The notes below the pieces were generated by a model. The model did no database searches, was not told where the DNA came from, and was given only the letters and a program-made list of their open reading frames with translations. From Parazoarcus communis (GTDB lineage: Bacteria > Pseudomonadota > Gammaproteobacteria > Burkholderiales > Rhodocyclaceae), in NCBI RefSeq assembly GCF_003111645.1, contig NZ_CP022187.1, positions 4,154,001-4,218,000 on the forward strand: a stretch of 64,000 bases of DNA. The letters run 5' to 3'. Position 1 is the stretch's first letter. Each line of letters begins with the position of its first letter. A program made the position numbers and the translations under genes. Below are positions 27,612 to 38,929 of this stretch, in pieces.

Positions 27612-28922
27612 ATGAGTCAGACCTTGCAGGCCGTACGCGGGATGAACGACATCCTGCCCGACGAGGCCGAAATCTGGGAACACTTCGAAGACATCGTGCG
27701 CGACTGGTTGCGCAGCTACGGCTACCGCCCGATCCGCATGCCGATCGTCGAGCCGACGCCGCTGTTCAAGCGCGCCATCGGCGAAGTGACCGATATCGTC
27801 GAGAAGGAAATGTATTCGTTCGAGGACGCGCTCAACGGGGAACACCTCACGCTGCGCCCCGAGGGCACCGCGTCCTGCGTGCGTGCCGCGATCCAGCACA
27901 ACCTGGTGGCGTCTGGCGGCCCGCAGCGCCTGTACTACCACGGCCCGATGTTCCGTCACGAACGTCCGCAGAAAGGCCGTTACCGGCAGTTTCACCAGAT
28001 CGGCATCGAAGCCCTCGGCTTTGCCGGTCCGGATATCGATGCCGAGCACATCATCATGTGTGCCCGCTTGTGGGACGATCTCGGGCTCGAAGATGTCCGG
28101 CTCGAGATCAACTCGCTGGGCTCGGCAGAAGAGCGTGCCCTGCACCGTGCGGCGCTGATCACGTATCTGGAACAGCATCAGGATCGCCTGGACGAGGATG
28201 GCAAGCGTCGCCTGTACTCCAATCCGCTGCGCATCCTCGATACCAAGAATCCCGACCTGCAGGACATCGTCGAGGCCGCGCCGAAGCTGGCTGACTATCT
28301 CGGCGACGAGTCGCGCGAGCACTTCGAAGCCGTGCAGGTGCTGCTCAAGGACGCCGGTATTCCGTACCGGATCAATCATCGGCTGGTACGGGGCCTCGAT
28401 TACTACAACCGCACCGTGTTCGAGTGGGTCACTACCCGGCTGGGCGCGCAGGGCACCATCTGTGCCGGTGGCCGCTACGACGGACTGGTCAGCCAGCTCG
28501 GCGGAAAGCCCCAGCCTGCAGCCGGTTTTGCCATGGGGGTCGAGCGCCTGCTCGCCTTGTGGAAGGAATGCGGCGGCGAGGCCGAGCGCGTGGTGCCCGA
28601 TGTTTACGTCGTGCACATGGGTGACGAAGCGCGGCGCCTGGCCTTCCGCGCTGCCGAGGCGCTGCGTGGTCACGGCTTTGCGGCGACGCTGCACTGTGGT
28701 GGCGGCAGCTTCAAGTCGCAGATGAAAAAGGCCGACGGCAGCGGTGCTGCGGTCGCGCTCGTGATCGGTGAGGACGAGGCTGCGGCGGGTGAAGTGGGCG
28801 TTAAGCCCTTGCGCGGACGCGGTGCGCAGCAACGTGTAGCACTGGACCTGCTGGCTGAGACAGTGGCAGAGGTCCTGTTTAACGAACAAGGCGACGAAGG
28901 GGCTGACAATGGCGGTGTATGA
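27612..28922 (+). CDS. hisS: Histidyl-tRNA synthetase
   Basis: A 436-residue class II aminoacyl-tRNA synthetase. It shows the N-terminal [11 protein letters not shown], motif 2 ([19 protein letters not shown]), the histidine-binding [14 protein letters not shown], and a C-terminal anticodon-binding domain. It overlaps the following gene by 14 bases, so the two are probably translationally coupled. Confidence 0.97.
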   Translation: MSQTLQAVRGMNDILPDEAEIWEHFEDIVRDWLRSYGYRPIRMPIVEPTPLFKRAIGEVTDIVEKEMYSFEDALNGEHLTLRPEGTASCVRAAIQHNLVASGGPQRLYYHGPMFRHERPQKGRYRQFHQIGIEALGFAGPDIDAEHIIMCARLWDDLGLEDVRLEINSLGSAEERALHRAALITYLEQHQDRLDEDGKRRLYSNPLRILDTKNPDLQDIVEAAPKLADYLGDESREHFEAVQVLLKDAGIPYRINHRLVRGLDYYNRTVFEWVTTRLGAQGTICAGGRYDGLVSQLGGKPQPAAGFAMGVERLLALWKECGGEAERVVPDVYVVHMGDEARRLAFRAAEALRGHGFAATLHCGGGSFKSQMKKADGSGAAVALVIGEDEAAAGEVGVKPLRGRGAQQRVALDLLAETVAEVLFNEQGDEGADNGGV

Positions 28923-29553
28923 CCTGGAAGAGCAGGAGCAGATTTCCGAACTGAAGGCCTGGTGGGCGCAGTATGGCAAGCTGGTGACGACGATTGCGGT
29001 GGTGGCTGCGCTGGCATCGGTCGGCTGGCAGGCTTGGCAGTGGTACTCCAACAAGACTGCGGCTGAAGCCGGTGCCGTCTACTACAGCCTGCAGCAGGCC
29101 GCGGCCGAGCAGGATGCGCAGAAGGCACGTGATGCAGCCGGACGTCTGATCGGCGACTACGGCGGCACCGCCTACGCTCAGCTCGGCGCCTTGCTTTCCG
29201 CCTCGGTGCAGTTTGCCAAGGGCGATCTGGACAATGCCCGCTCGCAGCTCGAGTGGGCCGCGGATGAAGGCAAGGACCCCGCATTGCGTGAGCTTGCGCG
29301 TCTGCGTCTCGCAGCCGTGCTGTTGCAGCAGGACGCGGCCGACAAGGCCCTGGCGCGGCTGCAGCCGGTTCCTGACAGTGCGTACAAGGCCCGTTTCGAA
29401 GATCTGCGCGGTGATGCGCTTGCCGCCCAGGGCAAGCCGGCCGAGGCCCGCGTTGCCTATCAGGCCGCGATCGATGCGCTGGCTACCGCTGGCGAAGAGG
29501 CGGTGACCCTGCGCGAGGTGGTGCGCATCAAACTTGAATCGCTGGAAGGTTGA
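28909..29553 (+). CDS. YfgM-like tetratricopeptide membrane protein
   Basis: A 214-residue protein with a short cytoplasmic N-terminus ([19 protein letters not shown]), one membrane helix (about 24-42) and a periplasmic TPR-like region. In E. coli, YfgM associates with SecYEG and the chaperone PpiD. The hisS-yfgM-bamB-der order is conserved and is the main basis for the call. It ends three bases before bamB. Confidence 0.88.
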   Translation: MAVYDLEEQEQISELKAWWAQYGKLVTTIAVVAALASVGWQAWQWYSNKTAAEAGAVYYSLQQAAAEQDAQKARDAAGRLIGDYGGTAYAQLGALLSASVQFAKGDLDNARSQLEWAADEGKDPALRELARLRLAAVLLQQDAADKALARLQPVPDSAYKARFEDLRGDALAAQGKPAEARVAYQAAIDALATAGEEAVTLREVVRIKLESLEG

Positions 29554-29556
29554 GCC

Positions 29557-30699
29557 ATGAAATTTTCATCCCTGCGCACCGTGCCGCTGTTGGGCGCATT
29601 TGTGTTGCTTGCCGGTTGTTCTTCGCTGAATCCTTTCGCAAGCAGCGCGCCCAAGCCCGCGGAGCTCGTCGACTTCAAGCCGACTGCCGGACTGCGTGTG
29701 GTCTGGCAAGCGAGTATTGGTGAGTCCGGTCCCTATGTGTTCCATCCCGCCGTCGTGGGTGACAGTGTCTATGCGGCTGCCACCGATGGTGATGTTGCCC
29801 GCTTCGAGGCAGGGCGGGCAGTGTGGCGTGCCGACGCCGACACCGACCTGTCTGCCGGCGTCGGCAGCGACGGCAAGCTTGCCGTGGTGGTGACGGTTTC
29901 GGGTGTGGCAATTGCCTACGATGCGGCCAACGGTTCGGAGCGCTGGCGCGCACCGATTGGTGCCGAAGTGCTGGCGCCGCCGGCGGTCAACGACGATGTG
30001 GTGGTGTTGCGTGGTTCCGATCACCGTCTGATCGCGCTCAATGCGCGTGACGGCAGCAAGCGCTGGGTCTATCAGCGCAACAACCCGCCGCTTGCCCTGC
30101 GCTCCTACGCGGGCGTGGTGCTCGAGGGCGGCGTGGCTCTCGCCGGCTTCCCGGGCGGCAAGATGGTCGCGGTGAACCTCGCCAACGGCGGCGCGCTGTG
30201 GGAGTTGAGCGTGGCTTCGCCGCGTGGCTCAACCGAACTCGAGCGCGTTGCTGACGTGGCCGGAACGCCAGTCATCGGCCGGCGCGAAGTGTGCGCAGTG
30301 ACCTATCAGGGGCGGGCCGCCTGCTTTGACGGCAGCAACGGCAATGCCCTGTGGTCGCGCGAGTTCTCGAGCAGCGTCGGCATGGATCGCGACGCCCGCT
30401 TCGCGATCATTACGGATGACCACGATGCGGTGAACGCGCTCGATGTCTATAGTGGTGCAAGCATGTGGAAGCAGGATGCACTGCTTCGGCGGGCGGTGTC
30501 GCGCCCCCTCATCGTCGGCGACTATGTCGTTGTCGGCGATGGCCAAGGATATATCCATCTGCTCAGTCGTGAGGACGGTGCCTTTGTGGCCCGTGACCGC
30601 GCCGACAGCAGCCCGGTGGTCGCTGATCTGCGACTGCTGGGCAGTGGTTTTGTGGTTCAGACGCGCGATGGCGATATTGTCGCCTACGACGTGCGTTAA
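29557..30699 (+). CDS. bamB: Outer membrane protein assembly factor BamB
   Basis: A 380-residue lipoprotein with signal peptide and lipobox LAGC (about 19-22), then a PQQ-like beta-propeller with recurring A-x-W-R or L-W motifs (e.g. AYDAANGSERWRA, ALNARDGSKRWVY, CFDGSNGNALWSR). It is a non-essential partner of BamA in outer membrane protein insertion. It sits between yfgM and der in the conserved order. Confidence 0.95.
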   Translation: MKFSSLRTVPLLGAFVLLAGCSSLNPFASSAPKPAELVDFKPTAGLRVVWQASIGESGPYVFHPAVVGDSVYAAATDGDVARFEAGRAVWRADADTDLSAGVGSDGKLAVVVTVSGVAIAYDAANGSERWRAPIGAEVLAPPAVNDDVVVLRGSDHRLIALNARDGSKRWVYQRNNPPLALRSYAGVVLEGGVALAGFPGGKMVAVNLANGGALWELSVASPRGSTELERVADVAGTPVIGRREVCAVTYQGRAACFDGSNGNALWSREFSSSVGMDRDARFAIITDDHDAVNALDVYSGASMWKQDALLRRAVSRPLIVGDYVVVGDGQGYIHLLSREDGAFVARDRADSSPVVADLRLLGSGFVVQTRDGDIVAYDVR

Positions 30700-30714
30700 G
30701 TCGGAATACGCTCA

Positions 30715-32043
30715 GTGAAACCTACCATCGTCCTCGTCGGCCGTCCCAATGTGGGCAAGTCGACCCTGTTCAACCGGCTGACCCGCACGCGTGATGCGCT
30801 GGTGGCCGATCAGCCCGGCCTCACCCGCGATCGCCACTACGGCATCGGGCGCGTCGGCGATCGTGACTACCTCGTCGTCGATACGGCCGGTTTCGATCCG
30901 GTCGCCAAGGACGGCATCATGCACGAAATGGCACGGCAGGCCGAGCAGGCAATCGCTGAGGCCGACGTGCTCCTGTTCCTGGTGGACGGTCGCGCAGGGC
31001 GTACGCCCCACGACGAGCAGATCGCGGCGCGCCTGCGCCGCTCCGGGCGTCCGGTGCACCTCGTGGTCAACAAGGCCGAAGGTCTGGAGCGCTCGCTCGC
31101 GTCGGCGGATTTTCACGCGCTTGGCTTTGGCGCGCCCTTGCCTGTGTCCGCGGCTCATGGCGATGGCATCAAGCAGCTCATCGATCTCGTGCTCGCGCCC
31201 TTTCCGCTGGACGATGATCCCCAGTCAAGCGAGGACAGTGGACCGGCGGTCGCCATCGTCGGCCGTCCCAACGTCGGCAAGTCCACGCTGGTCAATACCC
31301 TGATCGGGGAAGAGCGCGTGATCGCGTTCGACTTGCCGGGCACGACCCGTGACGCAATCGCGATACCGTTCGAGCGCGGTGGCAAGAACTACACCCTGAT
31401 CGATACCGCAGGTCTGCGCCGTCGTGGCCGCGTGTTCGAAGCGGTTGAAAAGTTCTCGGTGATCAAGACCTTGCAAGCCATCCAGGAGGCGAACGTCGCC
31501 GTGCTGGTGCTGGATGCATCGCAGGATATTTCGGACCAGGATGCGCATATCGCCGGTTTCGTGCTGGAAGCAGGGCGGGCGCTCGTTGTTGCGATCAACA
31601 AGTGGGATGCCGTCGACGATTATCAGCGCGACCAGCTCAAGCAGGAGATCACGCGCAAGCTGGGCTTCCTGTCGTTCGCCCGCTTTCACCAGATCTCCGC
31701 GCTCAGGTCCGATGGCGTGGGCGGGCTGCTGAAGTCGGTCGATGCTGCATATGCCGCGGCGATGTCGAATCTGTCGACGCCGCAGCTGACCCGGATCATG
31801 CAGGCCGCCATCGCCAAGCAGGCGCCGCCGCGACATGGCACGTCGCGCCCGAAGCTGCGCTATGCCCACCAGGGCGGCATGAACCCGCCGATCATCGTGA
31901 TCCACGGAAATTCGCTGGAGAATCTGCCAACGTCATATGTGCGCTACCTTGAGCGTGCCTTCATGGAAGCATTCAAGCTGCAGGGTACCCCCTTGCGCAT
32001 CCAGTTCCGTACTGCGCACAATCCGTATGCGACCAAGGCCTGA
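30715..32043 (+). CDS. der: Ribosome biogenesis GTPase Der (EngA)
   Basis: A 442-residue GTPase with two tandem G domains: GRPNVGKST at about 8-16 and again at about 182-190, each with a DTAG switch (DTAGFDP and DTAGLRR) and NKxD-type motifs (NKAE in the first, NKWD in the second). A C-terminal KH-like domain follows. It is needed for 50S subunit maturation. The start is GTG, 15 bases after bamB. Confidence 0.97.
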   Translation: MKPTIVLVGRPNVGKSTLFNRLTRTRDALVADQPGLTRDRHYGIGRVGDRDYLVVDTAGFDPVAKDGIMHEMARQAEQAIAEADVLLFLVDGRAGRTPHDEQIAARLRRSGRPVHLVVNKAEGLERSLASADFHALGFGAPLPVSAAHGDGIKQLIDLVLAPFPLDDDPQSSEDSGPAVAIVGRPNVGKSTLVNTLIGEERVIAFDLPGTTRDAIAIPFERGGKNYTLIDTAGLRRRGRVFEAVEKFSVIKTLQAIQEANVAVLVLDASQDISDQDAHIAGFVLEAGRALVVAINKWDAVDDYQRDQLKQEITRKLGFLSFARFHQISALRSDGVGGLLKSVDAAYAAAMSNLSTPQLTRIMQAAIAKQAPPRHGTSRPKLRYAHQGGMNPPIIVIHGNSLENLPTSYVRYLERAFMEAFKLQGTPLRIQFRTAHNPYATKA

Positions 32044-32151
32044 CTGGCAAAATCCTTGTATCCACACCTGGATTTGGCCGCATACTGTCATGTGGCGGTG
32101 CAGCAATAAATCCTATACATTCTTATAAACACAAAATATCGAGGTTCCACA

Positions 32152-32397
32152 ATGAGTAATAAAGGGCAACTTCTACAAGACCCGTTCCTGAACACCCTGC
32201 GCCGTGAGCATGTCCCGGTTTCGATCTATCTCGTGAACGGCATCAAGCTGCAGGGCCAGATCGAATCCTTCGATCAGTACGTCGTACTGCTCAAGAATAC
32301 CGTCACGCAGATGGTTTACAAGCACGCCATCTCCACCGTCGTACCCGCCCGTCCGGTGACCATTCAGCAGCAGGAGCCGGGCGAGGGCGCCAACTGA
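32152..32397 (+). CDS. hfq: RNA chaperone Hfq
   Basis: An 81-residue Sm-like protein with the family start [32 protein letters not shown] and the Sm2 motif [14 protein letters not shown]. It promotes sRNA-mRNA pairing. The C-terminal tail is short, as usual in betaproteobacteria. The 108-bp upstream gap is AT-rich and probably holds a promoter. It is followed by hflX-hflK-hflC, the classical arrangement. Confidence 0.98.
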   Translation: MSNKGQLLQDPFLNTLRREHVPVSIYLVNGIKLQGQIESFDQYVVLLKNTVTQMVYKHAISTVVPARPVTIQQQEPGEGAN

Positions 32398-32451
32398 TTT
32401 CCCTCCCGTTTTTGCTGAAGGGCCTGAACCTGTCCGCTGGGGTTGCGCACG

Positions 32452-33597
32452 ATGTTTGAGCGTCCCGGAAGTGGCGAGCGGGCCGTTCTCGTTCAGCTCG
32501 ACCTGCGCCAGGGGGCGTTCGACGAGCGCCTGTCCGAGCTGAAGCTGTTGGCAATGAGTGCTGGCGCCAGCGTGGAGGCGGTCGTCACCGGCCGTCGTGC
32601 CGCACCGGATCCGGCGCTGTTTGCCGGGCGCGGCAAGGTCGAGGAGATCGCCGAGGCGCTGCGTGCGAATGAGGCCGATCTCGTCATCTTCAATCACGCC
32701 CTGTCGCCCGGCCAGCAAAGAAACCTTGAGCGTGCGCTGCAGCATCGCGTCGTCGATCGCACTGCGCTGATCCTCGACATCTTTGCCATGCGCGCGCGCA
32801 GTCACGAGGGCAAGCTGCAGGTCGAGCTCGCCCAGCTCAGCCATCTCGCGACCCGTCTGGTGCGGGGCTGGACCCACCTTGAGCGGCAAAAGGGCGGTAT
32901 CGGTTTGCGTGGACCAGGGGAGACGCAGCTCGAAACCGACCGTCGCCTGCTCGGTACCCGCGTGAAAATGCTCAAGCTGCGCTTGAAGCAGATCGAGAAG
33001 CAGCGTCGTACCCGTCGCCGTGCGCGCGATCGCCGGGATGTACTGTCGGTGTCCCTGGTGGGGTACACGAACGCGGGAAAGTCCACGCTTTTCAATGCAT
33101 TGACCAAGGCTGGCGGCTATGCCGCAGACCAGCTTTTCGCCACGCTCGACACCACTTCGCGCAGACTTTTTGTCGGCACGGGGAACGTCGTGCTGTCGGA
33201 TACGGTCGGATTCATCCGTGACCTGCCGCATGCGCTTGTTGCTGCGTTCAAGGCGACACTCGAGGAAACGGCCCAGGCAGACCTTCTGCTTCATGTGGTC
33301 GATTCGGCGAGTGAAGACCGTGACGCGCAGATTGCGGCAGTAAACGACGTGCTGTCGGAGATCGGCGCTGCTGAAGTGCCGCAGATTCTGGTGTGGAACA
33401 AGATTGATCTGACCCACGCCGGGGCGGCAGTCGAGCGGGATGACTGTGATAGAATCAGGCGCGTTTTTTTGAGCGCAAGAACCGGCGAAGGGCTGGATCT
33501 GATTCGCGCTGCGCTGGCCGAGGCCGCGCAAGAGGCAGTTGCACCCGAACTAGAACAGCAAGCTGACTCCGTCAATAACTTTCCATTGCAACAGTGA
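32452..33597 (+). CDS. hflX: Ribosome-associated GTPase HflX
   Basis: A 381-residue protein with the N-terminal HflX nucleotide-binding domain (VTGRRAAPDPALFAGRGKVEE) and glycine-rich linker (GIGLRGPGETQLETDRRLL). A Ras-like G domain follows with GYTNAGKSTLFN, DTVGF and NKID. HflX splits stalled or heat-damaged ribosomes in E. coli. The ATG at 32452 is chosen over the TTG at 32443 in the same frame. The end overlaps the longest open frame of hflK but not its preferred start. Confidence 0.95.
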   Translation: MFERPGSGERAVLVQLDLRQGAFDERLSELKLLAMSAGASVEAVVTGRRAAPDPALFAGRGKVEEIAEALRANEADLVIFNHALSPGQQRNLERALQHRVVDRTALILDIFAMRARSHEGKLQVELAQLSHLATRLVRGWTHLERQKGGIGLRGPGETQLETDRRLLGTRVKMLKLRLKQIEKQRRTRRRARDRRDVLSVSLVGYTNAGKSTLFNALTKAGGYAADQLFATLDTTSRRLFVGTGNVVLSDTVGFIRDLPHALVAAFKATLEETAQADLLLHVVDSASEDRDAQIAAVNDVLSEIGAAEVPQILVWNKIDLTHAGAAVERDDCDRIRRVFLSARTGEGLDLIRAALAEAAQEAVAPELEQQADSVNNFPLQQ

Positions 33598-33611
33598 TAA
33601 CAGGCATTCTC

Positions 33612-34874
33612 ATGTCACTCAACGATCCACGCTGGGGTAACCGCGGAAACGACGGTGATCGCGGCGAAGGCAATCGCGGCGGTAACCAGGGACCTCCTGA
33701 TCTAGAGGAAGTCTGGCGCGATTTCAATCAACGTCTTTCCGGCATGTTCGGCGGCAAACGCAACGGGCGCAACAACGGCTCGGGCGGTGGCGGCGATGGT
33801 GGCGGCGGCGACGGCCCGCAGCTCCCAAATTTCTCCTTCAAGCAGTTCGGCGGCGGCATCGGTGCCTTGCTGGCGCTGGTCGTGGTCGTATGGCTTGCGA
33901 GCGGCTTCTACACCGTGGATGCCAACCAGCGCGGCGTGGTCCTGCGTCTGGGCAAGTTCACCGAAACTACCGATCCTGGTCTGCGCTGGCGTTTGCCGGC
34001 ACCGATCGAGACGCACGAGATCGTCGACTTGACCGGCGTGCGTACGGTGGAGGTCGGCTATCGCGGCTCCGAACGTAACAAGGCGCTGCGCGAAGCACTG
34101 ATGCTGACCGATGACGAAAACATCATCAGCATCCAGTTCGCGGTCCAGTACGTGCTCAAGAGCCCCGAGAACTACGTCTTCAACAACCGCTTCCCGGACG
34201 AGGCTGTCGCTCAGGTTGCCGAAACCGGCATGCGCGAGATCGTCGGCAAGAGCCGCATGGACTTCGTGCTGTACGAGGGGCGTGAAGAGATCGCTGCGAC
34301 GGCGCAGGAGCTGATGCAGGGCATTCTCGACCGCTACGAGACCGGCATCCAGATCAGCCGTGTGACAATGCAGAACGCTCAGCCGCCCGAGCAGGTTCAG
34401 GCTTCGTTCGACGATGCCGTCAAGGCCGGTCAGGACCGCGAGCGCCAGAAGAACGAAGGTGAGGCCTACGCCAACGACGTCATTCCGCGTGCCCGTGGTA
34501 CTGCCTCGCGTTTGCTGGAAGAGGCTGATGCCTACCGCGAGCGTGTCATCGCAAACGCCGAGGGTGAGGCGAGTCGCTTTGATCAGGTGTTTACCGAGTT
34601 CAAGCGTGCGCCCGAAGTGACGCGTGAGCGCATGTACCTCGAAACGATGCAGCAGGTGCTGGCCAGTACCAGCAAGGTCATGATCGATGCCAAGGGCAAC
34701 GGGAACATGCTGTTCCTGCCGCTGGACAAGATCATGCAGCAGGCTGGCACGATCGCGCCTGCTGTTGTGAATGACCCGCAGGTGACCCTGCCTGCAGCAA
34801 CCAATGCACCGGCCGGCAGCCTGGACCCGCGTAGTCGCGACCTGCTGCGCAGCCGTGAGCGGGGAGAGCGTTGA
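33612..34874 (+). CDS. hflK: FtsH protease modulator HflK
   Basis: A 420-residue SPFH/prohibitin-family membrane protein. A Gly/Asn-rich N-terminal segment (about 1-70) precedes one membrane helix (about 81-99) and the SPFH domain (from GFYTVDANQRGVVLRLG). With HflC it forms a large cage around FtsH. The ATG at 33612 (MSLNDPRWG) is the family start; the GTG at 33594 is rejected. It overlaps hflC by one base. Confidence 0.95.
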   Translation: MSLNDPRWGNRGNDGDRGEGNRGGNQGPPDLEEVWRDFNQRLSGMFGGKRNGRNNGSGGGGDGGGGDGPQLPNFSFKQFGGGIGALLALVVVVWLASGFYTVDANQRGVVLRLGKFTETTDPGLRWRLPAPIETHEIVDLTGVRTVEVGYRGSERNKALREALMLTDDENIISIQFAVQYVLKSPENYVFNNRFPDEAVAQVAETGMREIVGKSRMDFVLYEGREEIAATAQELMQGILDRYETGIQISRVTMQNAQPPEQVQASFDDAVKAGQDRERQKNEGEAYANDVIPRARGTASRLLEEADAYRERVIANAEGEASRFDQVFTEFKRAPEVTRERMYLETMQQVLASTSKVMIDAKGNGNMLFLPLDKIMQQAGTIAPAVVNDPQVTLPAATNAPAGSLDPRSRDLLRSRERGER

Positions 34875-35755
34875 TGCGTGACAAGATGTCTCTGATTGGC
34901 GGCGTGCTGCTGTTCCTCGCAGCCGTTGCCTCGATGTCGCTCTTTACGGTCGATCAGCGTCAGTTCGCGATCGTGTTCCAGCTTGGTGAAGTGAAGGACG
35001 TCATCAGCGAGCCCGGCCTGAACGTGAAGTTGCCGCTGATCCAGAACGTGCGTTACTTCGACAAGCGCATCCTGACCATGGATACGCCCGAGCCCGAGCG
35101 TTTCATTACGTCCGAGAAGAAGAACGTGCTGGTCGATCACTTCGTGAAATGGCGCATCATCGATCCGCGTCTGTACTACGAGTCGGTGGCGGGCGATGAA
35201 GCGCGTGCGCGCATTCGACTGACACAGACCGTCAATGCGGGTTTGCGTGAAGAGTTCGGTAAGCGCACGGTGCACGACGTGGTGTCCGGTGCGCGTGACC
35301 AGATCATGGAAGACATGCGGGCCAAGGCAGACCAGGATGCGCGCAAGATCGGCGCCCAGATCATCGACGTGCGTCTGAAGCGGGTCGATCTGCCGTCGGA
35401 AGTGTCCGAGTCGGTCTATCGCCGGATGGAAGCGGAGCGGAAGCGGGTTGCCAACGAACTGCGTTCGCAGGGTGCCGCCGAAGCCGAGAAGATCCGTGCA
35501 GATGCAGACCGTCAGCGTGAGGTGATCATCGCCGAAGCCTATCGTGATGCGCAGCGGACCAAGGGTGCAGGTGATGCCAAGGCGACGGCGATCTATGCCG
35601 AAGCCTTTGGTCAGAGTCCGGAGTTCTACTCCTTCTACCGCAGTCTGGAGGCCTACCGCGCCAGCTTCTCGGGCAAGGATGACGTGATGGTTGTCGATCC
35701 GAGTTCGGACTTCTTCAAGTTCATGAAGAACTCCAAGGGGACCGGGCGGAACTGA
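34874..35755 (+). CDS. hflC: FtsH protease modulator HflC
   Basis: A 293-residue partner of HflK. It has an N-terminal signal anchor (about 7-24), then the SPFH domain beginning VDQRQFAIVFQLGEV, and a helical region rich in Ala, Glu and Lys. The ATG at 34874 overlaps the hflK TGA; a TTG one codon upstream is also possible. Confidence 0.95.
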   Translation: MRDKMSLIGGVLLFLAAVASMSLFTVDQRQFAIVFQLGEVKDVISEPGLNVKLPLIQNVRYFDKRILTMDTPEPERFITSEKKNVLVDHFVKWRIIDPRLYYESVAGDEARARIRLTQTVNAGLREEFGKRTVHDVVSGARDQIMEDMRAKADQDARKIGAQIIDVRLKRVDLPSEVSESVYRRMEAERKRVANELRSQGAAEAEKIRADADRQREVIIAEAYRDAQRTKGAGDAKATAIYAEAFGQSPEFYSFYRSLEAYRASFSGKDDVMVVDPSSDFFKFMKNSKGTGRN

Positions 35756-35761
35756 TCTCCA

Positions 35762-35947
35762 ATGGGTGCTACCCTGCTGACGGCCTTCGCGCTGATGTTG
35801 ATCATCGAAGGCATCGTCCCTTTCGTCGCGCCAGCAACCTGGCGCGAAACCTTTTTACGTCTCGCCCGCATGGCTGACGGTCAGATCCGCTTTATCGGTC
35901 TGTCGTCGATGCTGGCGGGGCTGATCCTGTTGTACGTCTTTGGTTGA
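35762..35947 (+). CDS. DUF2065 (YjeT-like) small membrane protein
   Basis: A 61-residue protein with two hydrophobic segments (about 4-24 and 44-60) separated by [20 protein letters not shown], typical of DUF2065. Its function is unknown. The position between hflC and hisZ or purA is conserved in proteobacteria and supports it being real. It slightly overlaps the longest open frame of hisZ but ends before the preferred hisZ ATG. Confidence 0.88.
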   Translation: MGATLLTAFALMLIIEGIVPFVAPATWRETFLRLARMADGQIRFIGLSSMLAGLILLYVFG

Positions 35948-35954
35948 GCCTTTC

Positions 35955-37109
35955 ATGCGCTGGGTATTGCCCGATCACATACAGGACGCGTTGCCGTCCG
36001 AAGCCGACAAGCTAGAAGGCCTGCGCCGCAAGCTGCTCGACGCTTTCCGCCTGCGCGGTTACCAGCAGGTCATGCCGCCGCTGCTTGAGTATCTCGATTC
36101 GCTTACCACCGGCGCCGGCCGCGACCTGCGTCTGCGTACCTATCAGCTGGTCGACCAGTTGTCGGGCAGAACGATGGGGGTGCGCGCGGACATGACGCCT
36201 CAGGTCACGCGTATCGACTCCCATCTGCTCAATCGTCAGGGTGTGACGCGCCTGTGTTACTGCGGCAGCGTGCTGCATACCTTGCCGTCGACGTTGACCG
36301 CGACCCGCGAGCCGCTGCAACTCGGCGCCGAGCTTTACGGTCACGCCGGAATGGAAGCCGACATCGAGGTGTTGCGCCTGCTGGCCGAGGTGATGCGCCT
36401 GGCCGACGTGCCTGCGACTCGCATCGACATCGGGCATGTGGGCCTGTTCCATGCGCTTGCCGGGCGTGCCGGACTGGTGCCGGGGCGCGAGGAGATGCTG
36501 TTCGATCTCCTGCAGAGCAAGGATGTCCCCGGGCTGCGCGAGATGCTGGTCGATGTTGCCGAGCCGGTGCGCAGCGCACTGCTGATGCTGCCCGAGCTCT
36601 ATGGCGGGCCGGAAGTGATTGAGCTGGCTGCTGCCCGTCTGCCCAAGGATGCCGAGATTGCTGCCGCGCTCGACGATCTGCGTCAGTTGGCGGTTGCGCT
36701 TGCCGATCTGCCGATCAGTTTCGATCTGGCCGATTTGCGTGGCTATCATTACCACAGCGGTGTCGTGTTCGCGGCCTACGGTGGTGGATCGCCTGCAGCG
36801 CTGGCGCTGGGCGGGCGGTATGACCGTGTGGCGGAAGCCTTCGGGCGCGCCCGGCCGGCGACCGGATTCAGTCTCGATCTGCGCGAGCTGGCCTTGCGTC
36901 TGCCTGACCCCGAAGCGATCGGTGCCATTCTTGCGCCACATGCGCAGGATGCGGCGCTGCTGACCGAAATTGCCGTCCTGCGAGAGCAGGGCGAAATCGT
37001 CGTGACCACATTGCCGGGTCACGATGGAACCTGGAACGAAGCCGGATGCGACCGGCAGCTTGTGATGCGGGGAGGCCGGTGGACGGTCGAGCCGCTTCAG
37101 GGAGAGTAA
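35955..37109 (+). CDS. hisZ: ATP phosphoribosyltransferase regulatory subunit HisZ
   Basis: A 384-residue catalytically inactive relative of histidyl-tRNA synthetase, which activates the short form of HisG in histidine biosynthesis. It keeps the class II fold ([41 protein letters not shown]) but lacks the tRNA anticodon domain. Its presence implies a short-form HisG elsewhere in the genome. The ATG at 35955 is preferred to the TTG at 35940. Confidence 0.94.
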   Translation: MRWVLPDHIQDALPSEADKLEGLRRKLLDAFRLRGYQQVMPPLLEYLDSLTTGAGRDLRLRTYQLVDQLSGRTMGVRADMTPQVTRIDSHLLNRQGVTRLCYCGSVLHTLPSTLTATREPLQLGAELYGHAGMEADIEVLRLLAEVMRLADVPATRIDIGHVGLFHALAGRAGLVPGREEMLFDLLQSKDVPGLREMLVDVAEPVRSALLMLPELYGGPEVIELAAARLPKDAEIAAALDDLRQLAVALADLPISFDLADLRGYHYHSGVVFAAYGGGSPAALALGGRYDRVAEAFGRARPATGFSLDLRELALRLPDPEAIGAILAPHAQDAALLTEIAVLREQGEIVVTTLPGHDGTWNEAGCDRQLVMRGGRWTVEPLQGE

Positions 37110-37113
37110 ATAG

Positions 37114-38424
<1,311 letters not shown>

Positions 38425-38460
38425 AAGTACTGAGCGTGAAGCTGGCCGCAAGGCTGGCTT

Positions 38461-38519
38461 CACCGGATGTTTGCTTCCGGTGCGCAGAAAAGAAAAAAGC
38501 CGACACAAGGTCGGCTTTT
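38461..38519. terminator. Hairpins between purA and tRNA-Leu (bidirectional terminator)
   Basis: CACCGGA (38461-38467) pairs with TCCGGTG (38476-38482). Next, AAAAGCCGA (38495-38503) pairs with TCGGCTTTT (38511-38519). A/T tracts flank the second stem on both sides, so it can end purA transcripts and the minus-strand tRNA transcript. Confidence 0.8.
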
Positions 38520-38528
38520 CTTTGAAAC

Positions 38529-38613
<85 letters not shown>

Positions 38614-38771
38614 AGGGAGGCGCATTATAGCCGGGTCTTTTCATGGATGGAAGGCCAGCGTCGAAAATTTTTCCCGGGTCGTGAATTCGACGAAGAAGAC
38701 TGCACGTCGAGGCGGACTGGCAAAGCTGCCAGTCGATTTTCCCGTACGCGCTTGCGTACAATACAAACAAA

Positions 38772-38795
38772 AAAGCCGCTCCGAAGAGCGGCTTT
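38772..38795 (-). terminator. Terminator of tRNA-Leu copy 2
   Basis: On the minus strand AAAGCCGCT and AGCGGCTTT form a 9-bp stem followed by TTTGTTTG, directly after the tRNA 3' end. Confidence 0.82.
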
Positions 38796-38805
38796 CCTGC
38801 GAAAC

Positions 38806-38890
<85 letters not shown>

Positions 38891-38901
38891 AAGAGCCGCG
38901 C

Positions 38902-38929
38902 ATTATAAGCACTTAAAGAAGAAAGTCAA
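38902..38929. promoter_or_regulatory. Divergent promoter shared by tRNA-Leu and rnr
   Basis: The sequence ATTATAAG (38902-38909) gives TATAAT on the minus strand and TATAAG on the plus strand, sharing the symmetric TTATAA core. The minus promoter has a good -35 (TTGACT). The plus-strand -10 would start rnr mRNA near 38916, only about 13 bases before its ATG. Confidence 0.5.
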